A DNA stretch of 64,000 nucleotides, taken from NCBI RefSeq assembly GCF_014397025.1, contig NZ_JACJUO010000002.1, positions 981,501-1,045,500 on the forward strand, given 5' to 3'. A program made the translations under genes and the position numbers. The notes below the pieces were generated by a model. That model did not search any database and was not told the DNA's origin. It was given only the letters and a program-made list of their open reading frames with translations. Within the stretch, counting starts at the first letter, position 1; each line of letters starts with the position of its first letter. The stretch comes from Ochrobactrum sp. Marseille-Q0166 (GTDB lineage Bacteria; Pseudomonadota; Alphaproteobacteria; Rhizobiales; Rhizobiaceae). Positions 1 to 10,090 of the stretch are shown here, one piece after another.

Positions 1-29
1 CTGTCAGTCCAACTGGCTGCAGAAACGAA

Positions 30-197
30 TTACTTGATCTTCGTTTCCTTGAACTCGACGTGCTTGCGCGCAATCGGGTCGTATTTTGTCTTTGTCATCT
101 TTTCCGTCATCGTGCGGCTGTTCTTCTTCGTTACGTAGAAGAAGCCGGTGTCAGCGGTCGACAAAAGCTTGATCTTGATGGTCGTAGCCTTGGCCAT
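30..197 (-). CDS. rpmG: 50S ribosomal protein L33
   Basis: This is a 55-residue basic protein that begins [20 protein letters not shown] and ends in KETKIK, the standard L33 pattern. It is a small structural protein of the large ribosomal subunit. There are no cysteines, so this is the zinc-independent (C-minus) form. The ATG lies at 195-197 and the TAA at 30-32. The gene sits 98 bp downstream of an MFS transporter on the same strand and probably has its own promoter, since ribosomal protein genes are highly expressed. Confidence 0.96.
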
Positions 198-295
198 ATT
201 GAAATACCTGCTCTTTCATGATTAAACCGCTGCGAGTCTCACCAATTGGCAAGAAGCGGAAATTCGGCGCGAACCTACTGATTGAGGGCGAAAAG

Positions 296-1507
296 TCAAC
301 CCCGCTTCTTTCTTTGGATCAATCTTATCGCAGCAAAGAGTGCAAAAGCGGCAAAAAAGATACCCAATGTCAGCGGGAAACCCTTTGGACCCGCGATATC
401 CATACCGACGCCGACGGCTTGCGGACCCGCCAACATCCCAATGGCATAGCAGAAGATGAATGCTGCATTGGCGGATGCGAGCTCGCGGCCAGTTAATTCA
501 GAGCCAAGATGCGCAAGGCCAACGGTATAAAGACCGGCGACGACCCCGCCCCAAAGAAACAAAACAGCTGCCAGCAGATACCAATTATACATGAGGTAGG
601 GCAGGGCGATCATGCCAACGAGGCCTGTAAGGGCACAGAACAAAAGTAACTTACGGCGGTCCGAAATTTTGTCACTGATAATTCCGAGGGGAATCTGCAT
701 CAAGACATTGCCAAGACCAATCATCGTTAACAGCAATGCCGCATCCCCTTCGCTAAAGCCCACGCGTGCGCCGAAAACGGGAAAGAGCGCGAAACCACCA
801 GTTTCAACCGCACCGAACACAAATACAGCCATTGTGGCCGTCGGGACAGCGAAGATGAACGGCAGGAAGGGGACGTGCTCACCTTCTTCAAAATCAGGGC
901 TATCGCGCCATGCAACAATAACCGGAACGATAGCGACGAGTATAATTGCAAAACCAACATAGAAAGGGAGACCGCCAGCACTGCCAATTTTTGAAAACAG
1001 CCACGGTCCAAGTGCAAAGCCGAGGGAGAGTGATGTTGCATAAATGCCGAGCACAAGGCCGCGTTTTTCTGGCGGCGCGGATGCATTGATCCAGTATTCC
1101 GAGAGAACGAAGAGCACGGTCAATGCAAAATGCAGGACGATTCTGAGTGCAAACCATGCCCAAAGTGGCTGAAGGAAATGACAGCCAAGAAATGCAATAC
1201 TACCGACCAACAGCATGAGTACGATGGCCTTGGCCACGCCGAGCCGAGCGGCGATCGGCGCTGCTAGCGGTGCTGCAACAATTGATGCCAAACCTGCGAC
1301 AGCGGTGTTCGCTCCGATAAGGCTGGCGGAATAGCCCCGGCTTTCAAGCAATACGCTCAAAAGCGGAATGCCAAGCCCGATCGCTGCGCCCATAGCACTG
1401 ATCGTGGCGATGGCTGCGGCAAGCGATCGCCAATGCAAATCGCTTTCGTTTGGCCCGCTGCCGGTACGACGCGTTGCGAGATCGGCAGGATGGATTTCTT
1501 TGTTCAT
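296..1507 (-). CDS. MFS transporter (YcaD-like)
   Basis: This 403-residue integral membrane protein has about twelve hydrophobic segments and a central hydrophilic break near residues 200-212 (WRDSPDFEEGEH), the typical 6+6 layout of the major facilitator superfamily. The inter-helix loop IISDKISDRRK near residue 280 is the MFS motif-A type loop. The general look resembles YcaD/YfkF-type exporters of unknown substrate. It starts 4 bp after the NUDIX gene stop and is probably translated from the same mRNA as the rnr cluster. No substrate can be assigned from sequence; drug or metabolite efflux is only a family-level guess. Confidence 0.85.
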   Translation of the reverse strand: MNKEIHPADLATRRTGSGPNESDLHWRSLAAAIATISAMGAAIGLGIPLLSVLLESRGYSASLIGANTAVAGLASIVAAPLAAPIAARLGVAKAIVLMLLVGSIAFLGCHFLQPLWAWFALRIVLHFALTVLFVLSEYWINASAPPEKRGLVLGIYATSLSLGFALGPWLFSKIGSAGGLPFYVGFAIILVAIVPVIVAWRDSPDFEEGEHVPFLPFIFAVPTATMAVFVFGAVETGGFALFPVFGARVGFSEGDAALLLTMIGLGNVLMQIPLGIISDKISDRRKLLLFCALTGLVGMIALPYLMYNWYLLAAVLFLWGGVVAGLYTVGLAHLGSELTGRELASANAAFIFCYAIGMLAGPQAVGVGMDIAGPKGFPLTLGIFFAAFALFAAIRLIQRKKRG

Positions 1508-1511
1508 AAGC

Positions 1512-2264
1512 TCAGATCACTTCACGCACAAAGCGGCCGTGCCGCTTGCTGTATTGAACCACTGGAAGGGTGGCAGGCAGTTCATCTCGGGTCTCTGTCA
1601 GCAGCGTTTGCGCTTCTTTCAGAATAGCCTGAGTAATACGGGCAATATCCAGTTTATCAACCTCATCGATAGCGACCCAATTCAAATCCTGTAGTTCTCC
1701 ACCGGGAACAATTTTTTGGTTTGCCAGTTCTGGCAGGCTGTCACGGAATGCAATGAAGAAACGCGCATCAAACCGGCGAATATTTCCGGGCGGTGTTATT
1801 GCCCGTGCAAAATAGCGTAGTTCACCCAATGCAGGCAGTGCACCACCCTCAAAAAACGATAGCCAGTCTCTGTTTGCAGGAGCATTGTCATGGTTTAATG
1901 ACATCGTGCCACGCTCGGCTCTGCGAGCAAAACGAAGCCCGGTTTCTTCAAACGTTTCGCGGATAGCACAAAGTCCCAGCGCTCGAGCGCGCCGTTGTGA
2001 GGCACGCGATCCCATTCCTGTGACGAGCTTAATCGTGTCTTCAGGGCTTAATTCTGATGCTGCTGTTATCCTGCCATCGTCTGGATCAGCTTTGCCGCCG
2101 GGGAAAACGAATTTCCCGGGCATGAAAGCGAGTGAGGGATGACGCCGCCCCATTAGAATACGCGGAACGCTTTCGGTGCGATCAACCAGAAGCAATGAAG
2201 CCGCATCGCATGGACGAAGCAACGGTTTACTTTTATCATTTTTGCGGTTCGGTGGGGATACCAC
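1512..2264 (-). CDS. NUDIX hydrolase
   Basis: This 250-residue protein has the Nudix catalytic core: a PGG turn near residue 55 (KFVFPGGKADPDD) followed, after an insertion of about 45 residues, by the helix RETFEETGL (102-110), whose acidic residues bind metal in the family. The long insertion between PGG and RE..EE.G resembles the NUDT19-like branch, which hydrolyses CoA esters or other nucleoside diphosphate compounds. The substrate here is unknown. The start is a GTG at 2262-2264, 14 bp after the DUF983 stop, so translation may be coupled. The gene lies in the rnr-DUF983-NUDIX-MFS run. Confidence 0.85.
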   Translation of the reverse strand: MVSPPNRKNDKSKPLLRPCDAASLLLVDRTESVPRILMGRRHPSLAFMPGKFVFPGGKADPDDGRITAASELSPEDTIKLVTGMGSRASQRRARALGLCAIRETFEETGLRFARRAERGTMSLNHDNAPANRDWLSFFEGGALPALGELRYFARAITPPGNIRRFDARFFIAFRDSLPELANQKIVPGGELQDLNWVAIDEVDKLDIARITQAILKEAQTLLTETRDELPATLPVVQYSKRHGRFVREVI

Positions 2265-2278
2265 GGGAAAAGACCCTG

Positions 2279-2743
2279 TCAGGTGACGTCGCCGTAATCA
2301 CCTTCGCCTTTTCCACCAAAACCATGCATGAACAGGGCCCATTGCAAGCCAATGGTCGCTCCTTTAATCGGTTGCAGCAGCGCCAGCGACATCAATACGA
2401 TCATTGGTCCCCATATGGCCATATGCGCCCAGAGCGACAGGTTGGTTGTTGCTTCAACGCCCATAAACGCACCGACCACGATATGGCCGACGATGAGAAT
2501 TGTCAGGTAGGCGGGAAGATCATCCGCCCGCTGTTCCGTATAATCCTCTCCACAGACGGAGCACTTATCAACAGGTTTCACAAAAGCACGGAACAGTTTT
2601 CCCTCTCCGCAATGCGGGCAGCGGGATTTGAATCCGCGCCACATGGCCTGTCCAAGATGGCGGGTTGGCCGTGCAGCTTTCTGACTATCGCCGCCGAAAA
2701 CGTGGATCTTACTATCTGTGGAATTGGCCTCTAGCGTGCTCAT
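2279..2743 (-). CDS. DUF983 family membrane protein
   Basis: This is a 154-residue protein with a zinc-ribbon-like cytosolic part: CPHCGEGKLF near residue 42 and CSVCGEDY near residue 61. Two hydrophobic helices follow (ILIVGHIVVGAFMGV and MAIWGPMIVLMSLALLQ). This combination defines the DUF983 family, which has no established function. The ATG overlaps the RNase R stop by 4 bp (ATGA), which indicates translational coupling. Its conserved position next to rnr suggests a role linked to RNA metabolism or the envelope, but that is inference. Confidence 0.88.
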   Translation of the reverse strand: MSTLEANSTDSKIHVFGGDSQKAARPTRHLGQAMWRGFKSRCPHCGEGKLFRAFVKPVDKCSVCGEDYTEQRADDLPAYLTILIVGHIVVGAFMGVEATTNLSLWAHMAIWGPMIVLMSLALLQPIKGATIGLQWALFMHGFGGKGEGDYGDVT

Positions 2744-5106
2744 CTGCGACCTTTTCTCTTGGAGCGCGAAATGCCAGCCGGCTTTCCTTTGCGCCCACGC
2801 ATCCCTTTGCTTGCCTTATGATGTGAACGCGTCGACATCGGCAAGGAATGCGGTTCCGAAACCATCTCAAACCGAAGCGCACCCGCAACAGGGAGCGCCT
2901 CCACCAGTCTAACCGTTACATTGTCGCCCAGACGGAAGCCTTTTCCGCTTCTTTCTCCGGCGAGTGCATGGTTTGCTTCATCATAAAGATAGTATTCATC
3001 ACCCAAAGTTGAAATGGGTACAAGCCCATCTGCGCCATATGTCGCAAGAGATACGAAAAGCCCAGCTTTTGTGACGCCGGTTACGCGCCCTTCATATTCA
3101 TCCCCAAGATGCGCTGCAAGGAAATGGGCAATCAGACGGTCAACGGTCTCGCGCTCTGCGAGCATCGCACGGCGTTCGGTCGAAGAAATGAGCGCCGCAG
3201 TTTCTTCCAGGTGTGCTTCTTCATCGGTAGTCAGACCGTCCTTGCCAAGACCCAAAGCCTTGATCAGAGCGCGATGTACGATGAGATCGGCATAACGGCG
3301 GATCGGCGAGGTGAAATGCGCATATTTGCGTAAGTTCAGGCCGAAATGTCCGATATTATCCGGGCTGTAGATCGCCTGGCTTTGTGTACGAAGGACAACC
3401 TGATTGACCAGTTCCTGATGATCGGTACCTTCGACTGTTTCCAGAATGCGGTTAAACTGCCCGGGTCGGAGATCCGCGCCTTTGGCAAGACTTATATCGA
3501 GCGTACGAAGAAACTCACGCAGAGCTTCCTGCTTGGCCATTGATGGCGCATCATGAATACGGAAGATGAGCGGCTGGCGGCGTGCCTCAAGCACTTCAGC
3601 GGCAGCCACATTGGCTTGAATCATGAACTCTTCGATGAGCTTATGTGCGTCCAGTCGCTCGGGCACAATAACCTTGTCGACCTTACCATCCGGTCCGAGC
3701 AGGATCTTCTTTTCCGGCAGATCCAGCTCAAGCGGTTCACGCGCATCGCGTCCGCGTTTGAGGGCGCCATAAGCGGCCCATAGCGGCTTGAGGATGGTGT
3801 CAAGAATAGGAGCAGTCTTTTCGTCCGTTGCGCCGTCAATCGCGGCCTGTGCCTGGGCATAGGCAAGCTTTGCAGCCGAACGCATCAGGATGCGATGGAA
3901 CTTGTGCGATTTCTTGTGTCCATTGGCATCGAAAATCATGCGTACGGCAAGTGCGGGGCGGTCTTCCAGCTCACGCAGCGAACATAGATCATTGGAAATG
4001 CGCTCTGGCAGCATGGGTACGACCCGGTCCGGGAAGTAAACCGAATTGCCGCGCTTGAGCGCTTCGCGATCAAGCGCCGAGTTGGGACGCACATAGGCGC
4101 CCACATCGGCGATTGCAACGACAACGACATGACCACCGGGATTGTTCGGATCAGTGTCCGGCTCCGCATAGACGGCGTCATCGTGATCCTTGGCGTCTGA
4201 AGGATCGATGGTGAGCAGGGGCAAAGCGCGCCAGTCTTCACGACCGTCAAGCGTTGCAGGCTTTGCGGCTTCTGCTTCGCGGATCACATCATCCGGGAAG
4301 ATATGCGGGATTTCATGCTCGTGGATGGCGATCATCGACAGAGCTTTTTCGCTGTCTATGGAACCAACCACCTGCCGCACCTTGCCGCTTGGCAAGCCAT
4401 AGCGGCGAGACGACGTCAGTTCCACTTCAACGAGGTCGCCGCTTTGCGCGTCGGCAAGTGAATTTTGATCGAGCTGCACTTCCGGTTGCTTGCGATTGAC
4501 AGGTTCAAGCCGCCATTCGCCATTGCTGAGCTTGCGCAACACGCCGAGTACCGCGTTGCTGCTATGATCAACAACCTTGATCACGCGCGCGGAATATTCC
4601 GGCCCGTCATTGTCCTTGTTGCGGAAAATTTTGGCCAATACCCGATCGCCAACACCGACTGCCGGACCATCGGACGACTTGTTGAGACGGGTTCGGCGGA
4701 TGGTGACGACCGGCGGTCTTCCATAGTTGTCTTCGTCCCATTCCGCCGGACGGGCGAGTAGCCCACCATCATTGTCGCGGCCGGTAATATTCAATACGGA
4801 TATGGGTGGAAGAGTGCCGGGACGGGAAAGACGACGGGCACGCTTTTCAAGCAGGCCCTCGTCACTGAGTTCACGCAGCAGATCCTTGAGATAGACGCGT
4901 GCATCGCCCTTGATATTGAATGCCTTGGCCAAATCGCGTTTTCCCGCACGGTCGGGGTTTTCCTCAATGAATTTGAGAACCTCGTCACGGGTTGGCAGGA
5001 AGGAGGTTGAATCTCCTGCCTGCACGACTTCTGATTTTGCTTTAGCAGCACGCCGTTCGGTCCGTGCGGACCGTCCGGTATCGGATTTGGGGAAACGGCG
5101 TGCCAA
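2740..5106 (-). CDS. rnr: Ribonuclease R
   Basis: RNase R is a processive 3'-5' exoribonuclease that degrades structured RNA. The 788-residue length fits the family. The N-terminal winged-helix and cold-shock regions occupy about residues 35-270. The RNB catalytic domain starts around 290, with D301, D307, D309 and D310 in TIDPSDAKDHDDAV matching the four metal-binding aspartates of RNase II/R. A C-terminal S1 domain (EYEGRVTGVTKAGLFVSL) precedes a lysine/arginine-rich tail (RGRKGKPAGISRSKRKGRR). The start lies 3 bp after the topA stop, and the end overlaps DUF983 by 4 bp, so these genes form one operon. Confidence 0.96.
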   Translation of the reverse strand: MARRFPKSDTGRSARTERRAAKAKSEVVQAGDSTSFLPTRDEVLKFIEENPDRAGKRDLAKAFNIKGDARVYLKDLLRELSDEGLLEKRARRLSRPGTLPPISVLNITGRDNDGGLLARPAEWDEDNYGRPPVVTIRRTRLNKSSDGPAVGVGDRVLAKIFRNKDNDGPEYSARVIKVVDHSSNAVLGVLRKLSNGEWRLEPVNRKQPEVQLDQNSLADAQSGDLVEVELTSSRRYGLPSGKVRQVVGSIDSEKALSMIAIHEHEIPHIFPDDVIREAEAAKPATLDGREDWRALPLLTIDPSDAKDHDDAVYAEPDTDPNNPGGHVVVVAIADVGAYVRPNSALDREALKRGNSVYFPDRVVPMLPERISNDLCSLRELEDRPALAVRMIFDANGHKKSHKFHRILMRSAAKLAYAQAQAAIDGATDEKTAPILDTILKPLWAAYGALKRGRDAREPLELDLPEKKILLGPDGKVDKVIVPERLDAHKLIEEFMIQANVAAAEVLEARRQPLIFRIHDAPSMAKQEALREFLRTLDISLAKGADLRPGQFNRILETVEGTDHQELVNQVVLRTQSQAIYSPDNIGHFGLNLRKYAHFTSPIRRYADLIVHRALIKALGLGKDGLTTDEEAHLEETAALISSTERRAMLAERETVDRLIAHFLAAHLGDEYEGRVTGVTKAGLFVSLATYGADGLVPISTLGDEYYLYDEANHALAGERSGKGFRLGDNVTVRLVEALPVAGALRFEMVSEPHSLPMSTRSHHKASKGMRGRKGKPAGISRSKRKGRR

Positions 5107-5109
5107 TTC

Positions 5110-7761
5110 TTACTCCTCTGCCGCCTTCGCCTTTGCTTTGGAAGGGGCTTTCTTCTTCGTTGCCGGCTTTTTTGCAGCAGCTTTTTTCGGTGCGGCTTTC
5201 TTTTCGCCATCTGCGGCCTTGGCGGCAGATTTGCGGGCAGGAGCCTTTTTTGTCTTGGTGCTGCCAGCCTTGGTGGCAACGAGTTCAAGCGCTTCTTCCA
5301 GCGTCACACTGGCCGGGTCCTTGCCCTTTGGCAGCGTCGCATTCACCTTGCCCCAGTTAACGTAAGGGCCGAAGCGACCGTCACGCACGGTGACTGCACC
5401 GCCGTCAGGATGATCGCCAAGTGTCGCAAGGGCCGCAGGTGTCGAGCGGCCACGCCCACCCTTCGATTGCTTATCCGCAAGCACAGAAACGGCGCGATTA
5501 AGACCCACCGAGAACACTTCATCAGCATTTTCCAGATTGGCAAACGTGCCATCATGGCTGACGTAAGGACCATAGCGACCAATCCCAGCAGAGATCATCT
5601 TGCCGGTTTCAGGATGCTGTCCGACGTCGCGCGGTAGCGACAGCAGCGCCATCGCCTTTTCGTGGTCAACCGCATCGAGCGTCCAGCCTTTTGGCAGGCT
5701 GGCGCGCTTGGCTTCCTTGCCTTCGCCACGCTGAATATAGGGACCGAAACGACCCGTGCGTGCGGTGATTTCTTCACCGGTGAATGGATCTTTGCCTAAC
5801 GGCTTTGGTTCATCCGAAGCTGCGGTCTCACCATTGCCTTCTCCACCGAGCTGACGGGTGAATTTGCATTCCGGATAGTTTGAACAACCAACAAAAGCGC
5901 CATATTTTCCAAGCTTCAGCGAAAGCTGGCCGGTGCCACAGGTCGGGCAAGAGCGCGGGTCGCTGCCATCGCCGCGATCAGGGAAAGCAAGCGATGAAAG
6001 CTCTTCATTCAGCGCATCCAGAACATTGGTAACGCGCAGTTCCTTGATGTCATCAACTGAACCGGAGAAATCGCGCCAGAAATCGCGCAGCACGTCTTTC
6101 CAGGAGAGCTTACCGTCAGAAATCAGGTCTAGCTTTTCTTCTAGGTCCGCTGTGAAATCATATTCGACATAGCGTTTGAAGAAGCTTTCAAGGAACGAAA
6201 TAACCAGACGGCCTTTCGGTTCCGGCATGAGCTTGCGCTTGTCGATGGTGATATATTCGCGATCACGAAGGGTTGCGAGTGTTGCCGCGTAGGTCGATGG
6301 ACGACCAATGCCGAGCTCTTCCATCTTCTTGATGAGTGACGCTTCCGAATAACGTGGTGGCGGTTCAGTCGAATGCTGCGTGGCATCGATCTTTTCGCGC
6401 GCTATCGCTTCGCCGGAACGGATTTCAGGCAGCTTTGCGCTGTCTTCGTCCTCGTCCTCTTCTTCGCGGTGATCCATATAGGCCGCCAGGAAGCCGTCGA
6501 ACTTGGTGACCGATCCATTGGCGCGCAGCATGGCCGAACGCGAACCATTGGTTGCTTCGATGTCAGCGGTTGTGCGTTCAATATCAGCCGCCTGCATTTG
6601 GCTGGCAATCGCGCGTTTCCAGATCAGTTCATAAAGACGAGCCTGATCTTCATCGAGATAACGGCGCACTTCCTTTGGATGACGCGTGAAATCCGTTGGA
6701 CGGATCGCTTCGTGTGCTTCCTGTGCGTTCTTGGCTTTGCTCGAATAGTAGCGAGGCTTTTCCGGTACATATTGCGGGCCGAAGCTTTTGCCAATTGCAT
6801 CACGGGCGGCAGTGATCGCTTCCGGGGCCATCTGTACACCGTCAGTACGCATATAGGTGATCAGACCGGCGGTTTCGCCGCCAATGTCCACGCCTTCATA
6901 CAGACGCTGCGCAACCTGCATGGTACGCGATGCCGAAAAGCCGAGTTGTCCAGATGCCGCCTGCTGGAGCGTCGATGTGGTAAATGGAGGGCCGGGATTG
7001 CGCTTGGTCGGCTTGGCTTCTACAGAAACCGCCTTGAAGCTTGCACCTTCCAGCATAGTACGGATGGCTGTTGCCTGCTCTTCATTCTTGATGTCGAGCT
7101 TGCCGAGTCTCTTGCCGTCAACCGCTGTCAGACGAGCCGTGAAAGCATCGTTGCGCGGTGTTTTAAGCAGTGCTGCGATATTCCAGTATTCTTCACGGAT
7201 GAAGCGTTCGATTTCGGATTCGCGGTCACATACGAGACGCAGAGCTACCGACTGAACCCGACCTGCCGAACGAGCACCAGGCAGCTTGCGCCACAAGACT
7301 GGTGAAAGCGTAAAACCAACGAGATAATCGAGCGCACGACGAGCGAGATAGGCATCGACCAATGGTTCATCAATATCGCGTGGATTTGCAATAGCGTCGA
7401 GAACGGCTTTCTTGGTGATGGCGTTAAAGGCAACGCGCTTGACGGTCTTGCCCTTCAATGCCTTCTTCTGGTTTAGCACTTCGAGTACGTGCCACGAAAT
7501 GGCCTCCCCTTCGCGATCAGGGTCAGTTGCCAGAAACAGGCTGTCGCTGTCCTTCAGCGCTTTGACGATATCCGCCAAACGCTTGGAAGAGTTGCTGTCA
7601 ACCTCCCAGGACATGGCAAAATCTTCGTCAGGGCGAACTGAGCCGTCCTTGGCTGGCAGATCTCGCACGTGACCAAACGAGGCCAGAACTTTATAGTTCG
7701 AGCCCAGATATTTGTTGATGGTTTTTGCCTTTGCAGGCGATTCGACAACGACAACGTTCAT
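5110..7761 (-). CDS. topA: DNA topoisomerase I (type IA)
   Basis: This protein relaxes negative supercoils through a transient 5'-phosphotyrosyl break. At 883 residues it starts with the TOPRIM segment VVVVESPAKAKTINKYLG and has the acidic DPDREGE motif near residue 81. The active-site tyrosine is Y303 in LITYMRTDGV. One C4 zinc finger (CPTCGTGQL...CSNYPECKF) lies around residue 600. It is followed by three RFGPY/RYGPY repeat modules (TGRFGPYIQRGE, GIGRYGPYVSHDG, DGRFGPYVNWGK) and a very Lys/Ala-rich tail, all usual for alphaproteobacterial TopA. It heads the rnr-DUF983-NUDIX-MFS run. Confidence 0.97.
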   Translation of the reverse strand: MNVVVVESPAKAKTINKYLGSNYKVLASFGHVRDLPAKDGSVRPDEDFAMSWEVDSNSSKRLADIVKALKDSDSLFLATDPDREGEAISWHVLEVLNQKKALKGKTVKRVAFNAITKKAVLDAIANPRDIDEPLVDAYLARRALDYLVGFTLSPVLWRKLPGARSAGRVQSVALRLVCDRESEIERFIREEYWNIAALLKTPRNDAFTARLTAVDGKRLGKLDIKNEEQATAIRTMLEGASFKAVSVEAKPTKRNPGPPFTTSTLQQAASGQLGFSASRTMQVAQRLYEGVDIGGETAGLITYMRTDGVQMAPEAITAARDAIGKSFGPQYVPEKPRYYSSKAKNAQEAHEAIRPTDFTRHPKEVRRYLDEDQARLYELIWKRAIASQMQAADIERTTADIEATNGSRSAMLRANGSVTKFDGFLAAYMDHREEEDEDEDSAKLPEIRSGEAIAREKIDATQHSTEPPPRYSEASLIKKMEELGIGRPSTYAATLATLRDREYITIDKRKLMPEPKGRLVISFLESFFKRYVEYDFTADLEEKLDLISDGKLSWKDVLRDFWRDFSGSVDDIKELRVTNVLDALNEELSSLAFPDRGDGSDPRSCPTCGTGQLSLKLGKYGAFVGCSNYPECKFTRQLGGEGNGETAASDEPKPLGKDPFTGEEITARTGRFGPYIQRGEGKEAKRASLPKGWTLDAVDHEKAMALLSLPRDVGQHPETGKMISAGIGRYGPYVSHDGTFANLENADEVFSVGLNRAVSVLADKQSKGGRGRSTPAALATLGDHPDGGAVTVRDGRFGPYVNWGKVNATLPKGKDPASVTLEEALELVATKAGSTKTKKAPARKSAAKAADGEKKAAPKKAAAKKPATKKKAPSKAKAKAAEE

Positions 7762-8007
7762 TAAAGCAGCCTAGATTCGCGATCTCTTTAAGCAAAATGC
7801 CAACTCATCGCGTTCAAATAGTTGCCTTTCACATGAACAGCGGTTTGCGTTTGGTCAAGAGCAAGATGGCAAAAATCGTTAAATGCAACCATGGATAGAT
7901 ATTGAAAATAATGAGCGCAGTGGTAGTGTTGATGAGGGGTATATCCAACGGCATCAGCCAAAAGAGCGATTTTAGTATGGAGATATTTGAAGGAATTTGG
8001 GGGCAGC

Positions 8008-8178
8008 ATGGTTCAACATGTGACGACGCGACGGGAGTTGTTGATGTATATTGAAAAAATGCTTGAGGAGCTGATTGTTATGGCTAAGGGAACTGATCAG
8101 CCTTTGCTTGTTTACATGATGGATATGGCATTGCGAGAGGCGAAAGAAGGTCGCCGTCACGGCAAATCCGAAAAATGA
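8008..8178 (+). CDS. Small conserved-looking hypothetical protein
   Basis: This is a 56-residue reading frame starting at ATG 8008, preceded at 7999-8003 by a G-rich ribosome-binding site (GGGGG). The sequence runs MVQHVTTRRELLMYIEKMLE and ends REAKEGRRHGKSEK: two amphipathic helices and a basic tail, no membrane segment, no cysteine. A TTG at 7987 would add seven residues but has a poorer initiation context. It is encoded opposite to topA and dprA, in the gap between them, so it needs its own promoter. I do not recognise the family; it may be a small regulatory or binding protein. Confidence 0.55.
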   Translation: MVQHVTTRRELLMYIEKMLEELIVMAKGTDQPLLVYMMDMALREAKEGRRHGKSEK

Positions 8179-8194
8179 TATTCAAATTTATTTC

Positions 8195-9355
8195 TTATTG
8201 AGGCACGAGCGCAACCTGATTGCCAGGATAGCGCAAAAGCCGACCGGCAAGATCAAGTTCCAAGAGAATAAGTTGCGCACTGCTGGCATCAAGCCCAGTG
8301 TGGCGCACAAGAGTATCGATATCGGTCGGGACTACACTAAGGGCATCAAGCAGAATGTCGCGTTGCTCATCGGTTGTTATTGCGTGGTTTGATGCTGATG
8401 GTTCATCAAATTGCTTGAGTAGGTCTGGTTGATCTTCGTTTTCGTGAATTGCTTCGCGACTTATCAACGGGTTGAGGGCTTCAATGACATCATCAGCATT
8501 CGTTACCAGCGTTGCACCTTGTTTTAGGAGGGAATTAGTGCCGCGTGCACGTGGATCAAGTGGTGAGCCGGGCACAGCAAAGACTGTGCGGCCCATCTCG
8601 CCTGCCATACGGGCACTGATAAGGGAACCCGATCGCTCCGCGGCCTCTATAACGATCAGTCCAAGTGAAAGCCCGGCTATGATACGGTTACGGCGCGGGA
8701 AATCGCGTGAGCGCGGCTCCGCGCCCATGGGCATTTCCGTAATCAGGGCACTATTGCTTTCTGGAATGGCACGATATATGGAAAGATTTTCAGGCGGATA
8801 TGGCCTATCAAGGCCACCCGCAAGCACAGCCACCGTTCCGCTTTCCAAACTTGCCTTGTGCGCCGCTGCATCGATCCCGCGTGCGAGGCCAGAGACGATT
8901 GCAAAACCTGCATTTCCGAGATCGCGGGCTAGACGCTCTGTGAATTGTGCGCCGACCACAGATGCATTGCGTGAGCCGACGATTGCGACCGGCGGCTTGC
9001 GAAATACGCTTGGATTGCCCTTGATAATAACAAGTGGAGGTGGTGCCTCGCAGTTTTTGAGCTGTTGCGGATAGTCTGGTTCGCCCATGCCTACGAGACG
9101 CGCACCTATGCGCTCAATGGCTTCCAGTTCGCGTTCTGCATCCTCTCGCGGCGTAACACGCACGGGCCTGGCGCCACCACCACGTATATTAAGATCGGGC
9201 AGTCTTTCAATCGCATTTGCTGCTGAACCGCAGAACATGATGAGGTCTCGGAATGCGACAGGACCAATATTTTCGGTACGAATGAGGCGCAGCCAGTTGA
9301 GCCGCTGCTGATCTGAGAGGCGAATTCCTGCTTTTGAATTCGCACTCGGTTTCAT
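8195..9355 (-). CDS. dprA: DNA-processing protein DprA
   Basis: DprA loads RecA onto incoming single-stranded DNA during transformation and is widely conserved even in species not known to be competent. The 386-residue protein has the Rossmann-like DprA core: [13 protein letters not shown] near 120, [18 protein letters not shown] near 160, [11 protein letters not shown], and [11 protein letters not shown] followed by [14 protein letters not shown] and [10 protein letters not shown]-terminal winged-helix region ([20 protein letters not shown]) ends the protein. The start overlaps the plsY stop by 4 bp, so both are translated from one message. Confidence 0.95.
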   Translation of the reverse strand: MKPSANSKAGIRLSDQQRLNWLRLIRTENIGPVAFRDLIMFCGSAANAIERLPDLNIRGGGARPVRVTPREDAERELEAIERIGARLVGMGEPDYPQQLKNCEAPPPLVIIKGNPSVFRKPPVAIVGSRNASVVGAQFTERLARDLGNAGFAIVSGLARGIDAAAHKASLESGTVAVLAGGLDRPYPPENLSIYRAIPESNSALITEMPMGAEPRSRDFPRRNRIIAGLSLGLIVIEAAERSGSLISARMAGEMGRTVFAVPGSPLDPRARGTNSLLKQGATLVTNADDVIEALNPLISREAIHENEDQPDLLKQFDEPSASNHAITTDEQRDILLDALSVVPTDIDTLVRHTGLDASSAQLILLELDLAGRLLRYPGNQVALVPQ

Positions 9356-9957
9356 CCCTTTTTACCTATCTTGCTTTCAGTGCCGCTAAGGAGCCGCGAG
9401 ATGTTTGCATGATGCTTTATAAAAACGATAACTGTTAGCACCGCAAATAAAGCCGCAACAGCATGATCACCGCGTATATAGAGTGCGATTGGCACGATGA
9501 CGCTGGCAACGAGAGCTGAGAGCGAGGAATAGCGGGTGAGGAGCGCTGTGATGATCCATGCGGCGACAAAAACCAGCGCACCCGGCCATGCTATTCCGAT
9601 CAAAATACCAAGATAAGTCGCAACACCTTTGCCGCCTTTAAATCCGATCCATACCGGGAATAGATGGCCAATAAAAGCACCGAAACCTGCCGCTATGGCT
9701 GCTTCTTGGCCAAACTTTGAAGCAATCAATACAGCAGCTGTGCCTTTTAGCGCATCAAGAATGAGCGTTGCGGCAGCGAGCTTTTTGTTCCCGGTTCTAA
9801 GGACATTGGTTGCACCGATGTTGCCGGAACCGATCGAACGTACATCGCCCAGTCCAGCAAGCCGCGTCAAGATAAGCCCGAAGGGAATCGAACCAAGAAT
9901 ATAGCCGAATATCAGTGTGCCAAGCGTCACTAAGTTGAACAGACCTGCTTCGGCCAT
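9352..9957 (-). CDS. plsY: Glycerol-3-phosphate acyltransferase PlsY
   Basis: PlsY transfers the acyl group of acyl-phosphate to glycerol-3-phosphate, the first committed step of membrane phospholipid synthesis. The 201-residue, five-helix membrane protein carries the family motifs: [34 protein letters not shown] near residue 43, and [12 protein letters not shown] near residue 105. A basic C-terminal loop ([18 protein letters not shown]) is also typical. It is the first gene of a two-gene unit with dprA, overlapping it by 4 bp. Confidence 0.96.
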   Translation of the reverse strand: MAEAGLFNLVTLGTLIFGYILGSIPFGLILTRLAGLGDVRSIGSGNIGATNVLRTGNKKLAAATLILDALKGTAAVLIASKFGQEAAIAAGFGAFIGHLFPVWIGFKGGKGVATYLGILIGIAWPGALVFVAAWIITALLTRYSSLSALVASVIVPIALYIRGDHAVAALFAVLTVIVFIKHHANISRLLSGTESKIGKKG

Positions 9958-9996
9958 GAAATTCCCCGTATGTTCTTTATTAAATCAATTGAGAAG

Positions 9997-10025
9997 AAAA
10001 GCCGTCTAAAAGCAAGACGGCTTTT
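9997..10025 (-). terminator. Intrinsic terminator after pyrBC'
   Basis: This is a perfect 11-bp stem, AAAAGCCGTCT pairing with AGACGGCTTTT, around a 7-nt loop. Read on the minus strand it follows the end of the dihydroorotase-like gene and ends in a T run, so it should terminate the pyrB-pyrC' message before plsY. The A/T-flanked symmetry would also work on the other strand. Confidence 0.8.
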
Positions 10026-10090
10026 CCAAAATTCGCAACAGCACCCAAAAAATACTAATGCATTATTCTGGGCGAATATTTTAGAGACTG

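Noticed and set aside
2132..2734. Plus-strand 200-residue frame
   Set aside because: It is antisense to DUF983 and the NUDIX gene; no domain is recognisable.
6373..7305. Plus-strand 310-residue frame
   Set aside because: It lies wholly antisense to topA, lacks a ribosome site and its residue composition follows the complementary codons.
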